Shown one piece after another: positions 1 through 8,045 of a DNA stretch of 10,731 bases; position 1 is the first letter of the stretch, and each line of letters starts with the position of its first letter. The DNA is from CAZTWC01 sp964617105 [NCBI: uncultured Myxococcia bacterium] (lineage in GTDB: Bacteria > CAZTWC01): contig CAZTWC010000108.1 of the NCBI GenBank assembly GCA_964617105.1, positions 1 through 10,731 on the forward strand, written 5' to 3'. The notes beneath the pieces were generated by a model. The model was not told the DNA's origin and ran no database searches. It saw nothing but the letters and a program-made list of their open reading frames with translations. The translations under genes were made by a program, and so were the position numbers.

Positions 1-512
1 ATTCCCAGGTCTGGCTGCCTGGTCAGAAAAACCACAAACAGGGAGGTCACCAGCAAAAGGGGAAAAAATCCCCTGAAAAATGATTTAATCGACTGGGTTT
101 CACTCAAGCCGGCCAATTTTTTAGCCAAAAAAATCAGCAAAGCCAATTTGGCCAACTCTGAGGGCTGCAGGGTAAAAAAACCGATCCGCAACCAACGTAC
201 CGCTCCTCCCACCTTGATGCCTACGCCAGGAATAATAACAATTACCAGCAGTACCAGGCAAATAATCAAAAATACATTCGCCATCTTCTTTAACAACTCC
301 AGATCGATAATCATACAAACATAGAGGGTGATAAAACCCAATACCAGGTTGATAACCTGGCGAATAAAATAGTGAAAACTGCTCAAAGAGTTGTTTAGAG
401 CATACACTGAACTGGCGCTGTATATCATCACCAGACCAAAAAGAGTCAGGCCCAATACAGCGTAATAAAAACTGAGGTCAATCCCCTTTTTGCCGCTCTT
501 GTTAAAAATCAT
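1..512 (-). CDS. ftsW: FtsW, SEDS-family septal peptidoglycan polymerase (C-terminus beyond the window)
   Basis: This is the first 170 codons of a SEDS-family membrane protein that runs off the left edge. SEDS proteins polymerise glycan strands from lipid II at the septum together with a class B PBP. The translation begins MIFNKSGKKGIDLSF and has hydrophobic segments at about residues 13-34, 52-70, 80-97, 119-131 and 148-164. The family signature lies at residues 102-122, with GGAVRWLRIG followed by QPSELAK, and QPDLG stands at the cut end. The catalytic Asp of the family lies in the missing part and cannot be checked. The ATG overlaps the murD stop as ATGA, so translation is probably coupled. 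FtsW rather than RodA is chosen from its place in the dcw cluster. The gene is easily overlooked because it has no stop inside the window. Confidence 0.95.
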   Translation of the reverse strand, partial: MIFNKSGKKGIDLSFYYAVLGLTLFGLVMIYSASSVYALNNSLSSFHYFIRQVINLVLGFITLYVCMIIDLELLKKMANVFLIICLVLLVIVIIPGVGIKVGGAVRWLRIGFFTLQPSELAKLALLIFLAKKLAGLSETQSIKSFFRGFFPLLLVTSLFVVFLTRQPDLG

Positions 513-1900
513 AAACCAAAACCACAAGTTTCCCGGGCCACTAGTTGACCAAAATGCTCACCCCGATGTTGATATGACTTATACTGATCAAAACTGGCAC
601 AGCCCGGGGCTAAAAGCAAAGTGCCTCCATTGGTTAATATCTCTATCCCCTTTTTTACCGCCCTCTCCATAGTGCCACAACTAAAAATCCTGGTGACAGA
701 CTCTAATTCCTGCTCGATATTCCCGGCTGCTTCACCAATGGTCAAAAGATAAGTTTTCTCCCCAAACAGATTTTTTAGAGAGATAAAATCCGCCCCCTTT
801 TCCCGGCCGCCCATAATCACCGCTAAAGGACCGGTAAAGGTGGAAATAGCTCTTTTGGCGGCATCCACATTGGTGGCCTTGGAGTCGTTAACAAAAGTTA
901 TACCGCGCCAGGTTCCAACTTTTTCCAACCGGTGGGGCAATCCTTGAAAAGCCGTTACGCTGGCTTTGATGGTTTCCTGATCCAAACCAAGAGCCCTGGC
1001 GGTTAAAATGGCTGCTGCACTATTTTCCAGGTTATGGCTGTTGGCCAGCACCGGATTATCAATGCAGTATTTTTCTGTTTTTTGGCCGGGCATCTGGACA
1101 ATAATCCGTTCACCCTCTATCCTGGCCTCTACTCCAGTTTGGCGGCCATAACGAAGCAAAGGGCTATCAATTTTTTCCGCTATTTCACGGCACCAGCGAT
1201 CGTCCCAGTTTATAACCGCCCAATCGGACACGTTTTGCCGGGCGAAAAGTTTTCCCTTTAATGAGGCATAATGCTCCATGCTTCCGTGTCGATCCAAATG
1301 ATCCGGGCTAATATTGAGCAGCACTCCAACATGGGGGCGAAAACTGTCAACTGTTTCCATTTGAAAACTGCTCACCTCGGCCACCACTACCTGGTAAAGG
1401 TCATCTTGCATGTAACCGGGATTCTTCTCATCTTTAGGTTCCGGCACCAGACAATTCACCAAAGGCCGCCCTATATTACCGCCCACAAAAGTTTTCAGCC
1501 CATAATCCTGGCACAACCGTCCAATCAAACTGACCACCGTACTTTTGCCGTTAGTGCCGGTAACCGCCACCAGAGAAGATTTCAAATGGCGGCTGACCAG
1601 TTCGATATCTCCTAGTACTGTTTTAGATTTTTTAATAGCCGCTGCCAGGGGATGCACCTCCAGGGGAACTCCGGGGCTGGGCACAATCAGATCTGCTTCA
1701 AAAAAACTTTTCTCCTGGAAACCGCCAAACTCCCAACTGATCTTCTGGTTAGCAAATCGCTCCTTTATCGAGCTTAATTGATTCGCGGATTTGATATCGG
1801 TAACAGTAATTAAAGCGCCCCGCTGCAAGAAGAAAGGGATCATAGCCTCAGTTGTAGAGGCGGCACCCACCAGCAGAATCTTTTTATCCTTTAAATTCAA
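509..1900 (-). CDS. murD: MurD, UDP-N-acetylmuramoyl-L-alanine--D-glutamate ligase
   Basis: A cytoplasmic ATP-dependent ligase that adds D-Glu to UDP-MurNAc-L-Ala. The 463 residues match the usual family length of about 440-470. Visible motifs are a Rossmann-like N-terminus (KKILLVGAAS), the ATP P-loop TGTNGKST at 114-121, VGGNIGRPL at 139-147, EVSSFQ at 175-180, NISPDHLDRH at 196-205, the probable carbamylated lysine near K215 (YASLKGKLF), HRLE at 323-326, NDSKATN at 338-344, GGREKGADF at 364-372 and APGCASFDQY at 431-440. The last motif more often reads SPACASFDQ. The start codon is TTG, supported by AGGAGT six bases upstream and by the natural MurD N-terminus; no better start is nearby. 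The gene follows murF by 18 bases and overlaps ftsW by 4. The usual neighbour mraY is absent between murF and murD. Confidence 0.97.
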   Translation of the reverse strand: MNLKDKKILLVGAASTTEAMIPFFLQRGALITVTDIKSANQLSSIKERFANQKISWEFGGFQEKSFFEADLIVPSPGVPLEVHPLAAAIKKSKTVLGDIELVSRHLKSSLVAVTGTNGKSTVVSLIGRLCQDYGLKTFVGGNIGRPLVNCLVPEPKDEKNPGYMQDDLYQVVVAEVSSFQMETVDSFRPHVGVLLNISPDHLDRHGSMEHYASLKGKLFARQNVSDWAVINWDDRWCREIAEKIDSPLLRYGRQTGVEARIEGERIIVQMPGQKTEKYCIDNPVLANSHNLENSAAAILTARALGLDQETIKASVTAFQGLPHRLEKVGTWRGITFVNDSKATNVDAAKRAISTFTGPLAVIMGGREKGADFISLKNLFGEKTYLLTIGEAAGNIEQELESVTRIFSCGTMERAVKKGIEILTNGGTLLLAPGCASFDQYKSYQHRGEHFGQLVARETCGFGL

Positions 1901-1906
1901 GCGATT

Positions 1907-1912
1907 ACTCCT
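1907..1912 (-). promoter_or_regulatory. Shine-Dalgarno site of murD, supporting its TTG start
   Basis: AGGAGT lies in the 18-base gap after the murF stop, six bases before TTG. It is the main reason for accepting TTG as the murD start, since no ATG or GTG stands nearby in frame. It also shows that murD has its own initiation signal, unlike genes joined by ATGA overlaps. Confidence 0.75.
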
Positions 1913-1918
1913 ACTTTA

Positions 1919-3379
1919 TCAACCAAATGACTGATTTAAGTGTTCAACCACTCTTTCAGTAGCCATCCCCCTGGATCCCTTGACCAGTATTGCATCACCG
2001 GGTTTAACCTGCTTATCCAACCAACCGAGCACCTCCTCCATATCCTGGCTGTGAAATAGAGGGTCTTCACAACCATACTTGGTCAAAATCTGATGACAAT
2101 CCTCCATATTGGGTCCATACAGGGCAATAACGTCCAATTCTGCCACCGCCAATGCAGCTCCAACCTGCTGATGACTCTCCAGGCTGGCCTCTCCCAATTC
2201 CAGCATATCTCCCAAAACTACCACTCGACGTTTTCCCTCTTTGGAGGTGAGGTCATGAAGGGTTTTAATAGCCATATCCAGAGAACGGGGGTTTGAATTG
2301 TAAGTATCATCAATAATTACAATTTTCCCCGACCGGACTACATTTAAGCGGGAGGGCGCCACCTGTGCTTTCTGAAGTCCGGCAGCAATATCTTTGGCAG
2401 GGATCCCCAGTATCCTGGCCGCACAGATGGCTGCCAGGGCATTAAAAACATTGTGCTTACCCAAGTGGGGCAATTGAAATTGAAATTTTTCTTTATTAAT
2501 CTGAACTTCAAAGACCAGGTTTAACACATCATTGTAATCCCAATGGGTAAGACGAACGTCAGAACCCCGATTTTTTCCAAAGGTGATGGTGCTGATATTC
2601 GGCAGTTTTATCGCGCGCATCGCTAGAGGATCATCGGCGTTGATCACAGCGGTAATATCCCCTTTGGCCGGGTAGTTATCTTTTACTTTCTTTTGGATCA
2701 TCATAGCGAACAACTCTGCCTTGGCCTTGAATACCTCCTCGATATCCTTGAGAAACTCCAGGTGCACCGGGTGAACATTGGTGATCACACCTACATGGGG
2801 AGAGGCTATCTCTGCCAACCGGGCGATCTCTCCCCGGCGGTTCATTCCCATCTCCACCACAGCGAATTTGTGCTTTTCTTCCATTTGCAAAAGGGTCAGG
2901 GGCATACCAATCAGGTTATTGAAATTACCCTGATTTTTCAATACCGCATCTTCTCCGGCATGATGAACCAGAATTGAATAGAGCATCTCCTTACAGGTGG
3001 TTTTGCCATTACTGCCAGTTATTGCCACCAGAGGAATATGGGGTAGTTTATTACGTATAAAGGCAGCCAGATTACCCAAAGCCTTTAGCGTATCCTTAAC
3101 CATAATAACCACCTCTTCCCTGGCCAGAGCAATGACCAAGGCTGAATTGGCCTTCAGGAAAGCGTCATCCACCATCACTCCCCCGGCCCCTTTTTCTAGA
3201 GCATCTTTAATATAATCGTGGCCATCATAATTTTCCCCTTTCAGGGCCAGGAACAACTGGCCGGGCTTAATAGTGCGACTATCTATAGAAATACCGTCAA
3301 AAGCCTCGACACCGTGGCGGGCCAACATTTTTCCTTTTACCCCTTCCATTACATCAACAATGTCCAACCTGATATTCAT
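1919..3379 (-). CDS. murF: MurF, UDP-MurNAc-tripeptide--D-alanyl-D-alanine ligase
   Basis: A cytoplasmic ATP-dependent ligase that adds D-Ala-D-Ala to the UDP-MurNAc-tripeptide, completing the pentapeptide precursor. It has 486 residues, slightly longer than typical (about 450-470). Domains in order are the N-terminal substrate domain with SIDSRTIKPGQLFLALKGEN (31-50), the central ATPase domain with P-loop TGSNGKTT (121-128), NFNNLIGMPLTLL (152-164) and EMGMNRRGEI (176-185), and the C-terminal domain with DDTYNSNPRSLDMAI (357-371), GDMLELGE (390-397) and VKGSRGMATERVV (466-478). The segment NVHPVHLEFL (201-210) departs from the more usual N-I/V-G-x-AHLE pattern but keeps HLE. The ATG overlaps the murE stop as ATGA, with GGGAG ten bases upstream, so the two ligases are probably translationally coupled. 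Confidence 0.97.
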   Translation of the reverse strand: MNIRLDIVDVMEGVKGKMLARHGVEAFDGISIDSRTIKPGQLFLALKGENYDGHDYIKDALEKGAGGVMVDDAFLKANSALVIALAREEVVIMVKDTLKALGNLAAFIRNKLPHIPLVAITGSNGKTTCKEMLYSILVHHAGEDAVLKNQGNFNNLIGMPLTLLQMEEKHKFAVVEMGMNRRGEIARLAEIASPHVGVITNVHPVHLEFLKDIEEVFKAKAELFAMMIQKKVKDNYPAKGDITAVINADDPLAMRAIKLPNISTITFGKNRGSDVRLTHWDYNDVLNLVFEVQINKEKFQFQLPHLGKHNVFNALAAICAARILGIPAKDIAAGLQKAQVAPSRLNVVRSGKIVIIDDTYNSNPRSLDMAIKTLHDLTSKEGKRRVVVLGDMLELGEASLESHQQVGAALAVAELDVIALYGPNMEDCHQILTKYGCEDPLFHSQDMEEVLGWLDKQVKPGDAILVKGSRGMATERVVEHLNQSFG

Positions 3380-4959
3380 GCTATTTTTTCTCCCAAATAG
3401 TTTAAGGCCAGGTAATTCGAGCCGATAGCCTTGACTATCTCTTCTCGATCATCAAAATGGTAGCGCTTCTCTCCTACCAACTGATAATTTTCATGCCCCT
3501 TTCCGGCCACCAACAGTGTGTCCCCGGCTCTCATCGATTCCACCGCTTGATAAATAGCCTGACGCCGGTCGATGATAACCAGGTGGCAATGTTGGCCAAC
3601 GGTTATGGTGTTTATATCTTTCTCATCCACCTGTGGGCATTGGTTAGAAGAGATACCTTTGCAAATATCTTCTATAATCTCCCGGGACTCCTCAGTACGA
3701 GAATTATCGTTGGTTAGGATAGTCACCTCTGCCCCCTGGGTGGATATCTTTCCCATTTTGGGACGTTTATCCCGGTCCCGATCGCCTCCGCAGCCAAACA
3801 GAACCAAAAGACGGCCAGCAGTTATCGATTTTAAGGTTTCAATAGCCTGAGCCAGGGCATCAGGAGTATGAGCGTAATCAACCACCAGGTTTATCCCTAA
3901 CTTGTTCTCTACCCTATCCATCCTGCCCGGCACCCGCCTAAAAGTAGACAGCGGTGGTAAAAACTGTTCATCTTCCAAGCCCAATCCGCAACATATAGCC
4001 ATAGCGCAGAGCAAATTCTCCAAATAGCATTTGCCCATTAAAGGTGATTTAAAGGGATACTCGCGGCCCGCTATCTGCACTTTCGCCCTAATCCCTTTTT
4101 CACTAAAGGAGCAGTCGTGAGCGCTTACATCGACATCCTTAATCGGCGTTTCGATTCCATAGGTGATCACTTTAGGTCGAATAGAGTTTTCCAGGCTGGA
4201 TACGGTTTTCAGGATACGCCTACCGGCCCGGTTACCAACATTGAGTACCGCCAGTGGTGGCTGCAAACCTTTGCTGGCAGGTAATAGTTGGCTAAAAAGG
4301 CGCTCCTTTTGCTGGAAATATTCCTCCATATCGGAATGGTAATCCAGGTGATCCTGAGAAAGATTGGTAAAAGCGGCCAGGCGAAAATCCAACCCCGCTA
4401 CCCTCTGCTGTTTTATGGCATGGGAAGATACTTCCATCACCACGGTTTCCACTTTGGCATCCGCCATTTCAACTAGCATACGGTTTATCTTTTCCACCTC
4501 CGGTGTGGTGTGGGGAGCGGAAAATTCCTTTTGCAGGTATCTATAGTTAATAGTGCCGAGGACACCGCATTTACGCCTTAAATATTGGAAAACCGCTTCC
4601 ACCAAAAAAGTCACCGAAGTCTTGCCATTGGTCCCGGTTATTCCCACCAGTTTCATCCGCCGGGATGGATGTCCGTGAATCCTGGCGGACAGTTGGCCGA
4701 AAATATAGGCACTGTCTTCCACTACCATATAATCGGTGGCAATATGGTCGGGAATATTTTGAGCAACGATACAAACTGCCCCTTTATTTACAGCATCATC
4801 AATAAACCGGTGCCCATCAACCTGCAAACCAGACCGGGCGCAAAAAAGGCTTCCCTTCTCTACCTGCCGGGAATCACTGGTAACATTAGTAATTGACGGA
4901 TTATTCTTTATCCTCAACTGCTTATGTTCCAACCCGGTTATCAATTGCTCTAGTTTCAT
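3376..4959 (-). CDS. murE: MurE, UDP-MurNAc-L-Ala-D-Glu ligase, probably meso-diaminopimelate-adding
   Basis: A cytoplasmic ATP-dependent ligase that adds the third stem-peptide residue. I start it at ATG 4959 (527 residues, beginning MKLEQLITGL), because that matches family N-termini and has GGTGA five bases upstream. An in-frame TTG at 4971 would add four residues and has a poor ribosome site. Motifs are the P-loop TGTNGKT (108-114), HTTPE (150-154), EVSSHA (176-181), NLSQDHLDYH (199-208), the probable carbamylated Lys218, DYAHTPDAL (361-369), GCGGDRDRDKRP (389-400), DNSRTE (418-423) and GKGHE (486-490). The DNPR motif of DAP-adding enzymes reads DNSR here; the Asn and Arg that mark DAP specificity remain, so DAP is still likely. 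The gene lies 53 bases after ftsI and overlaps murF by 4 bases. Confidence 0.96.
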   Translation of the reverse strand: MKLEQLITGLEHKQLRIKNNPSITNVTSDSRQVEKGSLFCARSGLQVDGHRFIDDAVNKGAVCIVAQNIPDHIATDYMVVEDSAYIFGQLSARIHGHPSRRMKLVGITGTNGKTSVTFLVEAVFQYLRRKCGVLGTINYRYLQKEFSAPHTTPEVEKINRMLVEMADAKVETVVMEVSSHAIKQQRVAGLDFRLAAFTNLSQDHLDYHSDMEEYFQQKERLFSQLLPASKGLQPPLAVLNVGNRAGRRILKTVSSLENSIRPKVITYGIETPIKDVDVSAHDCSFSEKGIRAKVQIAGREYPFKSPLMGKCYLENLLCAMAICCGLGLEDEQFLPPLSTFRRVPGRMDRVENKLGINLVVDYAHTPDALAQAIETLKSITAGRLLVLFGCGGDRDRDKRPKMGKISTQGAEVTILTNDNSRTEESREIIEDICKGISSNQCPQVDEKDINTITVGQHCHLVIIDRRQAIYQAVESMRAGDTLLVAGKGHENYQLVGEKRYHFDDREEIVKAIGSNYLALNYLGEKIA

Positions 4960-5012
4960 TGATCTCACCAATTTTCAACCCGACATTGAAATCACGGGGA
5001 TTCTTTTCGATC

Positions 5013-6791
5013 TTAATCTTCTGATTCATCCAGAAGAACCAACCCCTTGGAGCCGGAAGAGGGGATAACCTTCAAGTAACGCAAAGTTTCGTTTACCACC
5101 TTGCTAAATACTGGTCCAGCCACCACTCCGCCATAATATTTCCCTTGGGGTTCATCCACCACTGCCACCACCGCTATACGGGGATTATCAATGGGGGCGA
5201 TACCGGCAAAAGAGGCGATATATTTTCCCCGGGCATAACCCCTCACCAACCGGTCCGCTTTTTGGGCTGTTCCCGTCTTTCCCCCTACCCGGTAGCCGGG
5301 CACTCTAGCCAGAACTCCCGTGCCATCTTGCTCCATCACTTTTTCTAACATAACCCGCAATTCAGCCGCTGTTTCCCTGGAAATCACCTTGTCAACCGCC
5401 TGGGGAGCAAACTCTTTTATGGTTTTTCCAGTACAGGTGACAATCTTCTTTACCAGCCGCGGACGAAAAAGAGTTCCGCCATTTGCTACCGCCGCAAATG
5501 CCGCTGCCAGTTGCACACCAGTAATCGATATTCCCTGGCCAAAACTTCTATTAATATAACCGATTTTAGACCATTTCTTGGGAGAGGATAAAATTCCCTT
5601 TCCTTCTCCAGGTAAGTCGATGCCGCTTTTTTTACCAAATCCAAATTTTCTGAGATAAAAATATAATTTTTGGGCAGACAACCTGTCCATAATTTTACCC
5701 ACCCCAATGTTACTGGAAAACTTGATTATCTCCCTGGGAGTCAACCATTGATAAGGATGGGAATCGTGAATAATCTTTCCTCCTACCGCCCATTTGCCGT
5801 TTTCGCAAAAAATCTTCTCTCCTTGCTGAACTTTTTTCTCCTCCAACGCTGCGGCCATGGCTATAATCTTCAAGGTTGAGCCTGGTTCAAACAGATTGGT
5901 TACCGCATAATTTTTACGCAATTTGGAACCAAATTCTTTGAAACGATTAAGATCGTAACTGGGATAATTGGCCAGGGCCAATATCTCCCCATTAGAAACG
6001 TCCATCACTACTACAAAACCGTTTAGGGCCTTATGTTTGGTAACCGCCTGTTTGAGATACTTTTCCGCTACATACTGTAGATTGCTGTCCAAAGTTAACA
6101 CCAGGTTATGCCCCTCGCTGTCTTCCTGGGAAATCTCCTGGTGAGGAAATAGTTTTCTTCCCCGGTTATCTTTGACTACCTCGATATTTACCCCCTGAGC
6201 AGTCATTTGCCGGTTAAACTTCAACTCCAATCCCTCTAACCCTTTACCTTCACTACCAATGAATCCTATCAAATTAGCGGCTAAAAATGTGTGTGGATAG
6301 TAACGTTTACCCTCGGTGATATAAAACAAGCCCGCCATTTTTCGCTTTTTCATCTCCTCCTGCATGGCATTTATGTTCTTCTTCAAAGAAGGGTCTAAAC
6401 GCCGGGCCACCCAAACAAATCGAGAATCCTGGGATAATTTCTTCTCCATCTTTTTTTTATCCAGGCCCAGATATTTGTCCAGCAGTTTGGCATATTCTCC
6501 AGGATGAGACACCATGGTGGCATCAGCGGTAATAGAGGTGGTTTTAATACTTAACGCAAAGGGTTCCTTTTTTCGATCGTAAATATTTCCCCGTTTTCGA
6601 GGAAGTTTAGCCACTCGGACATGCTGGCGCCTGGAGAGTTCCGAGTAATGTTTCCCTTTTATTATTTGCAGGAAAAAAGAGCGGTAACCAAGCCCTAAAA
6701 GACAAGTGACAAAGATCATAAAAACCAAATAGACCCTCACCCTGGTCCAATTAATCTGCTTTTTATTTTTGGGCGATTTGTATACTTTCAT
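5013..6791 (-). CDS. ftsI: FtsI-type class B penicillin-binding protein (septal transpeptidase)
   Basis: A membrane-anchored D,D-transpeptidase that crosslinks septal peptidoglycan in the periplasm, working with FtsW. It has 592 residues. A basic cytoplasmic tail (1-18) precedes one transmembrane helix at about 19-38. The PBP dimerisation domain follows, with RKRGNIYDR (65-73). The transpeptidase domain has the catalytic STLK (305-308, nucleophile Ser305), SSN (359-361) and KTGT (505-508), with FEPGS just before the nucleophile and FGQG at 417-420. The protein ends soon after the transpeptidase fold, without a PASTA domain; that argues against a SpoVD-type protein and fits a Gram-negative-type FtsI. 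Its ATG overlaps the ftsL stop as ATGA. Position in the dcw cluster supports FtsI rather than the elongation enzyme PBP2. Confidence 0.96.
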   Translation of the reverse strand: MKVYKSPKNKKQINWTRVRVYLVFMIFVTCLLGLGYRSFFLQIIKGKHYSELSRRQHVRVAKLPRKRGNIYDRKKEPFALSIKTTSITADATMVSHPGEYAKLLDKYLGLDKKKMEKKLSQDSRFVWVARRLDPSLKKNINAMQEEMKKRKMAGLFYITEGKRYYPHTFLAANLIGFIGSEGKGLEGLELKFNRQMTAQGVNIEVVKDNRGRKLFPHQEISQEDSEGHNLVLTLDSNLQYVAEKYLKQAVTKHKALNGFVVVMDVSNGEILALANYPSYDLNRFKEFGSKLRKNYAVTNLFEPGSTLKIIAMAAALEEKKVQQGEKIFCENGKWAVGGKIIHDSHPYQWLTPREIIKFSSNIGVGKIMDRLSAQKLYFYLRKFGFGKKSGIDLPGEGKGILSSPKKWSKIGYINRSFGQGISITGVQLAAAFAAVANGGTLFRPRLVKKIVTCTGKTIKEFAPQAVDKVISRETAAELRVMLEKVMEQDGTGVLARVPGYRVGGKTGTAQKADRLVRGYARGKYIASFAGIAPIDNPRIAVVAVVDEPQGKYYGGVVAGPVFSKVVNETLRYLKVIPSSGSKGLVLLDESED

Positions 6792-7087
6792 TTCGGGTCT
6801 GAAATCACTTTTTTCTGGGTTGGTGATTTAAAATTCATCTTTTTGGCACTTTGCCGTAAATGCCGGGGCGACTTCAATTCGGCCAGGTTTAAAACCAATT
6901 GTTGCTGTTGCTCCTTCAAATTTGCCTTAATCTTGTACTCCGAGGACAACTGGTAACTCAATCTGATGGTTGACATCTTTAGCCATACCAGGGAAACCAG
7001 CACTATCAAAAAGCCCATAAACACCAAAAGCCCTTTGGCAAACTCTTTAAACAGAGGGTAGGAATTTTTCGGTTTTTTTCCTCTCAT
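6788..7087 (-). CDS. ftsL: FtsL-like divisome membrane protein
   Basis: A 99-residue bitopic membrane protein. A basic N-terminus (MRGKKPKNSY) is followed by one hydrophobic helix at about 18-37, then a polar, Gln- and Lys-rich stretch at about 43-75 suited to a coiled coil, and a basic tail containing LKSPRHLRQSAKKM. This last piece resembles the short conserved region of FtsL, where SP-x-x-L/I is followed by an A-x-x-x-G/N-type turn. FtsL sequences are poorly conserved, so the call rests on size, topology and position between rsmH and ftsI, the canonical place. The known role is to pair with FtsB and FtsQ and help activate FtsW-FtsI. It overlaps both neighbours by ATGA, so its translation is probably tied to both. 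Confidence 0.85.
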   Translation of the reverse strand: MRGKKPKNSYPLFKEFAKGLLVFMGFLIVLVSLVWLKMSTIRLSYQLSSEYKIKANLKEQQQQLVLNLAELKSPRHLRQSAKKMNFKSPTQKKVISDPK

Positions 7088-8040
7088 ATCACTTTTTCCA
7101 CTGCTCTCAGGCGGGCACTCCTGGCCCTGGGATTAGCATTTACCTCTACCGGATCAGCTATGAGCCCTTTTTTGTTCAACAAGTTGAACTCCTTTTTGGC
7201 TCCACAACAGCAAACTGGAAATTGGGGTGGACAATTGCACTGTCCGGCCAACCGATTAAAACTCCTTTTCACCCTTCTATCTTCCAGAGAATGGAAGGTG
7301 ATCACCAATAACCTCCCCCCTTTTTTTAACAACCCCGGCGCTTGAGCCAGAAAACTGTCCAGGTTTCCCATTTCATCGTTTACCCATATTCGTAGGGCCT
7401 GAAAAGTTCTGGTAGCCAAATCTATTTTACCTCTTTTGCACCCCTTGCTGATTAATACCCCGCGCACCACATGAGCCAACTGTAAAGTATTTTCCAGTTT
7501 TCCCTGTTTAAATTCCCGAAGAATCGCCCTGGCTACAGCGTTTGCCAACCTCTCCTCGCCAAAATTACGGATATGGCCTGACAACTTCTTATGGTCTGTT
7601 TCAGACAACAATTGAGCCAGGCTTTTCCCCTTTAAAGGGTTCATACGCATATCCAGTTTTCCAGCCCCGCCAAAACTAAATCCTCGCTTTTTACAATCTA
7701 ACTGCCTGGAAGATAGCCCCAAATCAACCAAAATACCATCCACCTGATTAAATCCGGCCAAATTGACCAATTGCTGGATATCTTTAAAATTTCCGTGTAT
7801 AAAGTGTGTTCTCTCGCCAAAAGAGGCAAGCTGTTCCCGGGCCGATTGTAACGCCTCGGAGTCTGTATCCATGCCCAACAAACGGCTATTGGGCGCTGCT
7901 TTTAATATCTGGGCCGAATGTCCACCTCCGCCTATTGTGGCGTCAATATACAAACCGTCCTCTCTGGGAGCGAGCACTTCTAATACCTGATTCGGCAATA
8001 CCGGTAGATGCCCGCCATATTCTCTCCCCCCATAACTCAT
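7084..8040 (-). CDS. rsmH: RsmH (MraW), 16S rRNA N4-cytosine methyltransferase
   Basis: An S-adenosylmethionine-dependent methyltransferase that makes the N4 methylation at C1402 (E. coli numbering) in the 16S rRNA decoding centre. The 318 residues match the family. Motifs are HLPVL (11-15), SAM motif I DATIGGGGHS (33-42), the acidic D58-T-D60 at the end of the second strand, DLGLSSRQLD (106-115), GFSF (120-123), LDMRM (129-133), RTFQALRIWVNDE (211-223), ITFHSLEDRRVKRSF (247-261), the cysteine cluster CNCPPQFPVCCCG (268-280) and NPRARSARLRAVE (303-315). All family landmarks are present, so it should be active. It starts five bases after the mraZ stop. The ribosome site is weak (GGGAG about 16 bases upstream, inside mraZ), which suggests coupling to mraZ translation. 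Its end overlaps ftsL by ATGA. Confidence 0.97.
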   Translation of the reverse strand: MSYGGREYGGHLPVLPNQVLEVLAPREDGLYIDATIGGGGHSAQILKAAPNSRLLGMDTDSEALQSAREQLASFGERTHFIHGNFKDIQQLVNLAGFNQVDGILVDLGLSSRQLDCKKRGFSFGGAGKLDMRMNPLKGKSLAQLLSETDHKKLSGHIRNFGEERLANAVARAILREFKQGKLENTLQLAHVVRGVLISKGCKRGKIDLATRTFQALRIWVNDEMGNLDSFLAQAPGLLKKGGRLLVITFHSLEDRRVKRSFNRLAGQCNCPPQFPVCCCGAKKEFNLLNKKGLIADPVEVNANPRARSARLRAVEKVI

Positions 8041-8045
8041 AATTT

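Noticed and set aside
1271-1615. A 114-codon plus-strand open frame opposite murD.
   Set aside because: It lies wholly antisense to a well-conserved ligase gene, its translation is low in recognisable structure, and it has no fitting context. It is a shadow frame.
4960-4971. TTG at 4971 as the start of murE.
   Set aside because: It adds only four residues, lacks a good ribosome site, and the ATG at 4959 has GGTGA upstream and a typical MurE N-terminus.
5013-6791. SpoVD-type sporulation PBP as an alternative for ftsI.
   Set aside because: There is no C-terminal PASTA domain, nothing nearby relates to sporulation, and the OmpA and Slt neighbours point to a diderm cell.
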